Below are positions 40,542 through 47,114 of a DNA stretch of 51,323 nt, one piece after another. Made by a program: the position numbers and the translations under genes. Every line of letters begins with the position of its first letter. Positions within the stretch are counted from its first letter, which is position 1. Under the pieces are notes generated by a model. The model ran no database searches and was not told the origin of the DNA. It saw only the letters and a program-made list of their open reading frames with translations. The stretch is from assembly GCA_964391365.1 (NCBI GenBank), contig CAYMKW010000006.1, positions 1 through 51,323 of the forward strand. Direction: 5' to 3'. Origin of the DNA: SXMI01 sp964391365. GTDB taxonomy: Bacteria > Actinomycetota > Acidimicrobiia > Acidimicrobiales > Microtrichaceae.

Positions 40542-41725
40542 GACGGCGGGGTCAACTCGGACCGGAGCGAGTCGACCACCCGTGCGACGTCGCCCTCGCT
40601 CAGGCGAGGGTGCAGGGGCAGGCTCAGCGTGCGCTCCGCCAGTTCGTCGGCGACGGGAGTGCCGCCCGGCCCCGGCCCCACGCCCTGTTCGGCGAACCAC
40701 CCGAAGGTGTGCAGCGGTCGGAAGTGGACGCTGGTGCCGATCCCCTGGGCCTGCATGGACGCCTGCACGGCGCTCCGATCCGTCCCGTCGGGCAGGACCA
40801 CGACCATCAGGTGGTCGGCCGAGTCGGGTTCGGCCTCGCCGGGGACCAGCCGGACGCCGGGGACATCGGCGAGCGCACTGCGGTAGGCATCGACGATCAT
40901 CCGCCGTCGGGCCTGCAGTTCGTCGAACCGGCGGAGCTGGACCCGGGCGACCGCCGCGAGCACGTCGGGCAGGTTGGCCTTCAGTCCGTCGCCGAGCACG
41001 TCGTAGCTGAGCGTCTTGGCGTCGGGTCGGTAACGGTTCCAGGCGTCCTTGCTCAGACCATGGAGGCGGAACGACCGGGCGAAGTCGGCGAGCTCGGGGT
41101 CGTCGGTTGCGAGCGCCCCACCCTCGGCACTCGTCAGGTTCTTCGTGGCGTAGAACGAGAAGCAGCACCCCGCGGTGCTGCGGCCGCCGATCAGACCGCG
41201 GTGGTCCCGGGTGCCCATGGCGTGTGCCGCGTCCTCGATGAGTGGGACACCCGCCGCCGCGCAGAGGTCGTGGATCGGCCGGGGCACGGCGACACCGGCG
41301 AAGTGCACGGCCACGACGGCGTCGAGCCCGGGTTCGCTGTCGAGCGCCGCAGCGAGCGACGACTCGCTGAGATTGAGCGTGACGGGGTCGACGTCGAGCA
41401 GGACCGGCTCGAGCCCTCGGTGGTACGCGGCCATGGCCGTGGAGACGAAGGTCCAGGTGGGCACGCCGATGCGAGCGCCCCGGGGGAGCCCCAGATGGGC
41501 GACGGCGATCTCGAGTGCGGCCGTGCAGGACGAGACGGCCACGACGTGTTCGATGCCGACGTACTCGGCGAGTTCGGCCTCGAGTTGGGCGCACTCCTCG
41601 CCGGTGGTGATCCAACCGCTCCGCAGCACGGCGGCAGCAGCCTCCACCTCCTCCTCGGAGATGTCCGGCTCGGAGAATCGGATCACGTCGGTCGCCACCG
41701 CACCTGCCCCTGCGCCCGCCACCAT
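40538..41725 (-). CDS. DegT/DnrJ-family PLP aminotransferase (paralogue of the first)
   Basis: A 395-residue sugar aminotransferase. SSCTAALEIA at 65-74 and VPLIEDAAHAMG at 160-171 bind the cofactor, and the PLP lysine is K195 in FYATKNLTSAEGG. The ATG at 41725 is the annotated start; a GTG nine codons inside, after GGGGCAGGTG, is possible. It closely resembles the aminotransferase at 367-1536 over most of its length (RSGWITTG, VHFAG, LPLHPRL). It is the first gene of a three-gene operon with the initiating sugar transferase and the phosphatase. It probably makes the amino sugar used first in the chain. Confidence 0.92.
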   Translation of the reverse strand: MVAGAGAGAVATDVIRFSEPDISEEEVEAAAAVLRSGWITTGEECAQLEAELAEYVGIEHVVAVSSCTAALEIAVAHLGLPRGARIGVPTWTFVSTAMAAYHRGLEPVLLDVDPVTLNLSESSLAAALDSEPGLDAVVAVHFAGVAVPRPIHDLCAAAGVPLIEDAAHAMGTRDHRGLIGGRSTAGCCFSFYATKNLTSAEGGALATDDPELADFARSFRLHGLSKDAWNRYRPDAKTLSYDVLGDGLKANLPDVLAAVARVQLRRFDELQARRRMIVDAYRSALADVPGVRLVPGEAEPDSADHLMVVVLPDGTDRSAVQASMQAQGIGTSVHFRPLHTFGWFAEQGVGPGPGGTPVADELAERTLSLPLHPRLSEGDVARVVDSLRSELTPPS

Positions 41726-41758
41726 CGGGCGGGCCGTCTCGTCGTCACTCCCGGCCAG

Positions 41759-41764
41759 AGGGTA
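41759..41764 (-). promoter_or_regulatory. Putative -10 element for the aminotransferase-led operon
   Basis: TACCCT on the minus strand would start transcription about 27 bases before the ATG at 41725. No clear -35 element. Confidence 0.35.
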
Positions 41765-41835
41765 CCGCCGGACCGGCCGGATCGCCCCGTCCGGCCCGGT
41801 CCGCCGAGAACTTTGGTCGCCCTCTCCGGCCTGAG

Positions 41836-41841
41836 TAGTCT
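41836..41841 (+). promoter_or_regulatory. Putative leaderless promoter of the nuo operon
   Basis: TAGTCT ends 8 bases before the ATG of nuoA, with TTTGGT 18 bases further upstream (41812-41817) as a weak -35. There is no Shine-Dalgarno sequence before the ATG, so the nuo message may begin at its first codon. Confidence 0.5.
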
Positions 41842-41849
41842 CGCCCCCG

Positions 41850-42227
41850 ATGTCGAACCCGCTGAGCGACTTCCTCCGCGACTACCTCACGGTCGGGATC
41901 TTCGGTTCCCTGGGGTTCATCCTCGTCGGGCTGCTGTTGTTCATCGCCTGGCTGATTCGTCCCGACCGCCGGCAGGCGCAGAAGTACATCGCCTACGAGT
42001 CGGGCGTGGACCCCGTCGGGAACATGTGGTCCCAGACGCAGGTCCGCTACTACATCTTCGCCCTGCTGTTCGTCATGTTCGACGTCGAGGCGGTGTTCAT
42101 CTTCCCGTGGGCCACGCAGCTCGAGGTCTTCGGCTGGTTCGGTCTCATCGAGATGACCGTGTTCATCTTCGTCCTGCTCCTGGGCCTGATCTACGCCTGG
42201 CGCAAGGGGGTGCTCAAGTGGGCCTAG
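41850..42227 (+). CDS. nuoA: NADH-quinone oxidoreductase subunit A
   Basis: A 125-residue membrane subunit of complex I. The three helices, the conserved YESGVDPVG loop, and RYYIFALLFVMFDVEAVFIFPW in helix two/three are the family marks. It opens the operon nuoABCDHIJKLMN. The ATG lacks a ribosome site but has a TAGTCT hexamer 8 bases upstream. NuoA lies next to NuoH and NuoJ at the quinone end of the membrane arm. It overlaps nuoB by 10 bases. Confidence 0.97.
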   Translation: MSNPLSDFLRDYLTVGIFGSLGFILVGLLLFIAWLIRPDRRQAQKYIAYESGVDPVGNMWSQTQVRYYIFALLFVMFDVEAVFIFPWATQLEVFGWFGLIEMTVFIFVLLLGLIYAWRKGVLKWA

Positions 42228-42724
42228 GCCTGGTCGAGAGCGGCAAGATGCCGGCGCCGCTCACGAAGCTCCTGAACCTGTCCCGCAAGTACTCCCTCTG
42301 GGTGTACCAGTGGGGCCTCGCCTGCTGTGCCATCGAGATGGGCGCTGCGTTCGGCTCACCCCGTTACGACGTCATGCGACTGGGGGTCATCCCGCTGCCG
42401 GCCAGCCCCCGACAGGCGGACCTGGTGGTGATCTCCGGCACCGTGACCGACAAGATGGCCCCGGCGATCCTGCGTCTCTACGAGCAGATGCCCGATCCCA
42501 AGTACGTCATCTCGATGGGCTCGTGCGCCAACTGCGGCGGCCCCTACTGGGACAGCTACTCCGTGACCAAGGGTGTCGATCAGATCATCCCGGTCGACGT
42601 CTACGTGCCCGGCTGCCCGCCGCGGCCCGAGGCCCTGCTCGAGGGGGTCGTCCTCCTCCAGGAGCGGATCCAGAACGAGGACATGGCGGCCCGCTGGACC
42701 GGCGAGCCGATCGTGGTGGAGTGA
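42218..42724 (+). CDS. nuoB: NADH-quinone oxidoreductase subunit B
   Basis: A 168-residue subunit that holds the terminal iron-sulfur cluster N2, which hands electrons to quinone. The cluster ligands are C36 and C37 (GLACCAIEM), C103 (MGSCANCGG) and C133 (VPGCPPRPE). The GTG at 42218 overlaps the end of nuoA. All ligands are present, so electron transfer to quinone should be intact. Confidence 0.97.
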   Translation: MGLGLVESGKMPAPLTKLLNLSRKYSLWVYQWGLACCAIEMGAAFGSPRYDVMRLGVIPLPASPRQADLVVISGTVTDKMAPAILRLYEQMPDPKYVISMGSCANCGGPYWDSYSVTKGVDQIIPVDVYVPGCPPRPEALLEGVVLLQERIQNEDMAARWTGEPIVVE

Positions 42725-42727
42725 GTC

Positions 42728-43462
42728 GTGGCCGAGGAGCAGACCGACACCACCGTGACCGCACCGGACGCCGCTGACGAGGCCGTCGAGGCGCAGGTCG
42801 ACGAGGACCGCGACGGGATCGTCGCGTCGTTCCGCCGCGAGCTCGGCGACGCCGTGGTCGCGAGCGAGGTCCGCCCGGGACAGGACGTGTGGGTCCGGGT
42901 CACCGCCGATTCGTGGCGTACCACCGCCGAGGTGGCACGCCACGCCCTGGGCGCCCGCTACTTCTGCTTCCTCTCGGTGATCGACTGGTTGCCCTCGCCC
43001 TACGGGCGCTCCATGGACGCCGCGGTCGACCTGGAGCTCGCCCGCCGGGCCGGTGAGGAGCAGGCGGTCCCCTCGAGTGAGCTCCAGCACGGGGTGACGG
43101 GCGGCGACACCCGGTTCCAGCTCCTCGCCCGTGTCGCCGACGTCGGCCGACCGGGCGAGTTCTGGGGTGTGACGCTCAAGGCGGACCTCGCCGACGACCT
43201 GACCGTGGACTCGTGGGTGCCCGTCTACGCCGGTGCCGACTGGCACGAGCGCGAGGCCTGGGAGATGTTCGGCGTGACGTTCACCGGCCACCCCGGACTG
43301 CGCCACATGTACCTGCCGTCGGACTTCGAGGGTCACCCGATGCGCAAGGAGTTCCCGCTGCTGGCCCGCATGGTGAAGCCGTGGCCCGGGATCGTCGACG
43401 TCGAGCAGATGCCCGGCGATGACGACGAGGCGGCCGCCGACGAGTCGGGAGATGCCTCGTGA
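42728..43462 (+). CDS. nuoC: NADH-quinone oxidoreductase subunit C
   Basis: A 244-residue 30-kDa-type subunit of the peripheral arm. An acidic N-terminal extension of about 30 residues precedes the conserved core. ADWHEREAWEMFGVTFTGHP and LRHMYLPSDFEGHPMRKEFPL are the family signature. The GTG is three bases after the nuoB stop. NuoC and NuoD are separate genes here, not fused as in Escherichia coli. Confidence 0.96.
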   Translation: MAEEQTDTTVTAPDAADEAVEAQVDEDRDGIVASFRRELGDAVVASEVRPGQDVWVRVTADSWRTTAEVARHALGARYFCFLSVIDWLPSPYGRSMDAAVDLELARRAGEEQAVPSSELQHGVTGGDTRFQLLARVADVGRPGEFWGVTLKADLADDLTVDSWVPVYAGADWHEREAWEMFGVTFTGHPGLRHMYLPSDFEGHPMRKEFPLLARMVKPWPGIVDVEQMPGDDDEAAADESGDAS

Positions 43463-44631
43463 CCGCCGTGACCGACCGTCAGAAGCTCCAGTACATCGCC
43501 GCTCGGGCCGCCGATGCGCGCGTGAACGTCGAACTCGAGACCGAGGGCATGACCCTCAACATCGGACCGCAGCACCCGGCCACCCACGGCACGCTGCGGA
43601 TCGTCGCCCGCCTCGACGGCGAGCAGGTGATCGCCGCCGAGCCGATCGCCGGCTACATGCACCGCGGCTACGAGAAGATCGCCGAGGTCCGGACCTATGC
43701 GCAGGTGACCACGCTGGTCAACCGGATCGACTGGCTCGGGAGCTTCGCCAACGAGGTGCCGTTCATCCTGGCGGCCGAGCGCCTGATGGAGGTCGAGGCG
43801 CCGCCGCGGGCCACCTGGATCCGGACGCTGCTCTTCGAGATGTCGCGGATCGCGAACCTGATCCTGTTCCTCGGTGACATGGGCGTGCAGCTCGGTGCGA
43901 TCACACCGGTCTTCTTCGCCTTCCGGGACCGCGAGTACGTGCTCGACCAGATCGAACGGGTGACCGGCGGCCGGTTCCACCCGAACTTCGACCGGATCGG
44001 CGGCCTCAAGGACGACCTCCCCAAGGGCTGGCTCGAGGACACCAAGCGGGTCATGGACAAGGTCCGCACCTTCTGCGACGAGATCGAGGACCTGCTCATG
44101 GGGTCCGAGGTCTTCCAGGAGCGCACCCGCGGGATCGGCGTGATCCCGCCCGACGTCGCCGTGCAGTACGGGCTGTCGGGCGCCAACGCCCGGGCCTCCG
44201 GGATCGACTGGGACCTCCGCCGCGACGCCTGTGTCGGTCTCGCCTACCCGGAGGTCGACTGGAAGGTCTGGACCCACCCGGACGGCGACTCCTTCGCCCG
44301 GTTCTGGGTCCGCCTCCAGGAGGTGCGTGAGGCGACCCGGATCATCGACCAGCTCGCCGACGGCGTTCCGAGCGGACCGGTCATGGCCAAGGTGCCCCGC
44401 ATCATCAAGGTGCCGGCCGGCGAGGCGTGGATCTCCACGGAGAACCCCCTCGGCGAGATGGGCTACTACGTCGTGAGCCAGGGCGACCTGACCCCGTTCC
44501 GGCTGAAGATCCGTTCGGCGAGCTTCAACAACGTCTCGATCACCCCGTGGCTGCTCCGTGGTGTCTACGTTCCCGACATCGTGACGATCCTCGCCTCGCT
44601 CTACTTCATCCTGGGGGACATCGACCGATGA
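43459..44631 (+). CDS. nuoD: NADH-quinone oxidoreductase subunit D
   Basis: A 390-residue 49-kDa-type subunit forming the quinone site with NuoB. The N-terminal NIGPQHPATHGTLRI holds the quinone-binding histidine loop. GYMHRGYEKIAE, LYFILGDIDR at the C-terminus and GMGYY-like GEMGYYVVSQG are typical. The GTG overlaps the nuoC stop (GTGA) and the stop overlaps nuoH (ATGA). Genes nuoE, nuoF and nuoG, which usually follow, are absent. Confidence 0.97.
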   Translation: MTAVTDRQKLQYIAARAADARVNVELETEGMTLNIGPQHPATHGTLRIVARLDGEQVIAAEPIAGYMHRGYEKIAEVRTYAQVTTLVNRIDWLGSFANEVPFILAAERLMEVEAPPRATWIRTLLFEMSRIANLILFLGDMGVQLGAITPVFFAFRDREYVLDQIERVTGGRFHPNFDRIGGLKDDLPKGWLEDTKRVMDKVRTFCDEIEDLLMGSEVFQERTRGIGVIPPDVAVQYGLSGANARASGIDWDLRRDACVGLAYPEVDWKVWTHPDGDSFARFWVRLQEVREATRIIDQLADGVPSGPVMAKVPRIIKVPAGEAWISTENPLGEMGYYVVSQGDLTPFRLKIRSASFNNVSITPWLLRGVYVPDIVTILASLYFILGDIDR

Positions 44632-45665
44632 CGTCGTTGCTCGGCCTGGAGCTGGCGTACTGGCAGTCGACCCTCATCCGGGTCCTGGCCGGTCTGGTGG
44701 CGGTGCTGTTGTTGACCGGCGGCGTCGTCTACCTCTACCTGTTCAAGTTCGTCTCGTTCATGCAGAGCCGGTTGGGCCCGATGGAGGCCGGACCGTACGG
44801 CTCGCTGCAGCTGCTCGCCGAGGTCGGCAAGTGGCTGCAGAAGGAGGACATCCACACCGAGGACAGCGACCGGCTCATCTTCGGGCTCGCTCCGGCCGTG
44901 GTCCTCAGCTCCACGTTCCTGATGTTCGTGGTGATCCCGGCCGGCCCCGACCTGGTGATCGCCAATCTGGGCACGGGCATCTACTACGTGCTCGCCGTCT
45001 CGGCGCTCTCGGTGCTCGGCATCCTCATGGCGGGCTGGGCGTCGGCCAACAAGTACGCACTGATGGGTGCGCTGCGGGCCGGGGGGCAGCTGATCGCCTA
45101 CGAGCTGCCGATGGTCCTGGCGGTGCTGGGCGTGGTGATCATGGCCGGGTCGCTCAACCTGCAGGACATCGTCCAGGCGCAGTCGACGGGCGAGATCTTC
45201 GGGATCTCCGCCATCGGGAACCCCTTCATCCTCACGCAGTTCGTGGCCTTCGCCGTCTTCATGATCGCCGTGCAGGCCGAGCTGACCCAGACGCCGTTCG
45301 ACATGCCGATCGCCGAGTCCGAGCTGGTCGCCGGCTACCAGGTCGAGTACTCGGGCATCCGGTTCCTCGTCTACTTCATCTCCGAGTTCGCGACCGCCGT
45401 GGCCTTCGCCGCCGTGGCGTCCACGCTCTTCCTGGGGGGCTGGGCCCTTCCGGCGAGCTGGGGGCTCTCCGACGGCGTGATGAACGTCGTCGGTCCGCTG
45501 CTCGTCGCCACCAAGGCCGTCCTGTTGGTCGGTGTGGTCTTCTGGACCCGCTTCTCCTTCCCGCGGTTCCGTGAGGACCAGCTCCAGCGACTCGCCTGGA
45601 AGGTCCTCATCCCGATCGCGTTGGCGAACATCCTGGTGACCGCCGTGTTCAAGGTGGCGTTCTGA
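44628..45665 (+). CDS. nuoH: NADH-quinone oxidoreductase subunit H
   Basis: A 345-residue membrane subunit with about eight helices that contacts the quinone tunnel. QSRLGPMEAGPYGSLQLLAE near residue 42 and TPFDMPIAESELVAGY near residue 220 are the signature segments. The ATG overlaps the nuoD stop directly, leaving no room for nuoE-nuoG. It links the peripheral arm to the proton-pumping arm. Confidence 0.97.
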   Translation: MTSLLGLELAYWQSTLIRVLAGLVAVLLLTGGVVYLYLFKFVSFMQSRLGPMEAGPYGSLQLLAEVGKWLQKEDIHTEDSDRLIFGLAPAVVLSSTFLMFVVIPAGPDLVIANLGTGIYYVLAVSALSVLGILMAGWASANKYALMGALRAGGQLIAYELPMVLAVLGVVIMAGSLNLQDIVQAQSTGEIFGISAIGNPFILTQFVAFAVFMIAVQAELTQTPFDMPIAESELVAGYQVEYSGIRFLVYFISEFATAVAFAAVASTLFLGGWALPASWGLSDGVMNVVGPLLVATKAVLLVGVVFWTRFSFPRFREDQLQRLAWKVLIPIALANILVTAVFKVAF

Positions 45666-46222
45666 TGCCCGACAAGCCCTCCCTCCCCAAGCCGTCCCTG
45701 CCCGGTGTCCTGAAGGGCCTCGGCGTGACGCTCCGCACGGCCAAGGAGACCATGTTCCCGGACGGCCTGCTCCGTCCGCCGGCGCCGTCCCGGGGTGCCG
45801 CAACCGTGCAGTACCCGCACGAGAAGGAGGAGCCGGCCCCTCGGGCCCGTGGGGTCATCACCCTCAAGGAGGACAACTGCACGGCGTGCATGCTCTGCGC
45901 CCGCGAGTGTCCCGACTGGTGCATCTACATCGAGGCCCACAAGACGCTGGCCCCGCCCCGTCGTGAGGGGGGCAAGCCGCGTCAGGTGAACGCGCTCGAC
46001 CGCTTCGACATCGACTACTCGCTCTGCATGTACTGCGGGATCTGCGTCGAGGTCTGCCCCTTCGAGGCGCTGTTCTGGAGCCCCGAGTACGAGTACTCCG
46101 AGGTGCGGATCGCCGACCTGCTCCACGACAAGGAGCGCCTGGGTGACTGGTTCGAGACGGTCCCGGACTTCGAGCCGCTCGAGGCGGGCTCCGAGGTCAA
46201 GGTGAAGAAGGTCCCGCGGTGA
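45665..46222 (+). CDS. nuoI: NADH-quinone oxidoreductase subunit I
   Basis: A 185-residue ferredoxin-like subunit carrying clusters N6a and N6b. Two CxxCxxCxxxC sets are seen: C72/C75/C78/C82 and C121/C124/C127/C131. An N-terminal extension of about 40 residues rich in Pro and Lys precedes the fold. The ATG shares one base with the nuoH stop. It could receive electrons from NuoG or from a different donor if NuoEFG is absent. Confidence 0.97.
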   Translation: MPDKPSLPKPSLPGVLKGLGVTLRTAKETMFPDGLLRPPAPSRGAATVQYPHEKEEPAPRARGVITLKEDNCTACMLCARECPDWCIYIEAHKTLAPPRREGGKPRQVNALDRFDIDYSLCMYCGICVEVCPFEALFWSPEYEYSEVRIADLLHDKERLGDWFETVPDFEPLEAGSEVKVKKVPR

Positions 46223-46803
46223 CCTCGCTGCTCGCCGCGTCCACGTCCTTCGACGTCCCGGGCAACGTCGCCTTCGCCGTGCTCGCCGTCTTCATGATCG
46301 TGGCCGCCATCCGAGTGGTCACGACCCGCAACATCGTGCACGCCGCCCTCTGGCTCGTCGTGGTGCTGGGCGGCAACGCCGTCGTCTACCTGATCCTCCA
46401 GGCCGAGTTCGTCGCCATGACGCAGCTGCTCGTCTACATCGGCGCCATCATCGTCTTGTTCCTCTTCGGGATCATGCTGACCCGGGCACCGCTCGGGACC
46501 TCGGACGACCTCGACAACAACCAGCGGTGGCTCGGTGCGGCGGTCGGCGTGCTACTGCTCCTGGTGATCGGCTTCGCCGTCGCCCGCACCTGGGGTGACG
46601 ATCGACTCGACTTCACCGCCTACGACGTGCCGGTCGCCGACGAGACCGTCGGCTCGGTCGTCGAGTTCGGCGGCTCGGGCAACGGTCGGACCCAGGCGCT
46701 CGCCAACTCGATCTTCAGCGACTACCTGATCCCATTCGAGGTCGTCTCGGTCCTGCTGACCGGTGCGCTGATCGGCGCCATCGTCCTGGCGAGGAGGGAC
46801 TGA
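46219..46803 (+). CDS. nuoJ: NADH-quinone oxidoreductase subunit J
   Basis: A 194-residue membrane subunit with five helices. NIVHAALWLVVVLGGNAVVY and LVYIGAIIVLFLFGIML carry the conserved pattern of helices two and three. The GTG overlaps the nuoI stop (GTGA). A soluble loop near residues 120-160 separates the last helix. NuoJ is part of the coupling region next to NuoA, NuoH and NuoK. Confidence 0.95.
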   Translation: MTSLLAASTSFDVPGNVAFAVLAVFMIVAAIRVVTTRNIVHAALWLVVVLGGNAVVYLILQAEFVAMTQLLVYIGAIIVLFLFGIMLTRAPLGTSDDLDNNQRWLGAAVGVLLLLVIGFAVARTWGDDRLDFTAYDVPVADETVGSVVEFGGSGNGRTQALANSIFSDYLIPFEVVSVLLTGALIGAIVLARRD

Positions 46804-46807
46804 CGCC

Positions 46808-47104
46808 GTGCTGTTGAACCAGTTCCTCCTGCTCGCCGCCGTCCTCTTCTCCGTGGGCGTCTACGGGGTGATCGTCCGCCGCAACGGCGTGCTGGTGCTC
46901 ATGTCCGTCGAGCTGATCCTGAACGCGGTGAACATCAACCTGATCGCCTTCAGCACCTACTGGGGGCTCGGCGGCCAGGTGTTCGCCCTGTTCGTGATCG
47001 CCGTGGCCGCTGCCGAGGTGGGCGTCGGCCTGGCGATCGTGCTGCTCATCTACCGGAACCGCAGGTCGGTCGACATCGACCAGCTCGACGAGCTGAAGGG
47101 CTGA
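46808..47104 (+). CDS. nuoK: NADH-quinone oxidoreductase subunit K
   Basis: A 98-residue subunit with three helices. VLMSVELILNAVNINLIAFS holds the membrane glutamate essential for proton transfer, and AAAEVGVGLAIVLLIYRNR the second. The GTG at 46808 has GGAGGG upstream. Length and motifs are normal. Confidence 0.96.
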   Translation: MLLNQFLLLAAVLFSVGVYGVIVRRNGVLVLMSVELILNAVNINLIAFSTYWGLGGQVFALFVIAVAAAEVGVGLAIVLLIYRNRRSVDIDQLDELKG

Positions 47105-47114
47105 GGCGCATCCC

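Noticed and set aside
40385..42724. 779-codon plus-strand frame joining antisense sequence to nuoB
   Set aside because: Only the final 168 codons are nuoB; the rest is antisense to the aminotransferase and sugar transferase genes.
44601..45803. 400-codon minus-strand frame antisense to nuoH
   Set aside because: Shadow of a GC-rich membrane protein gene with no independent motif.
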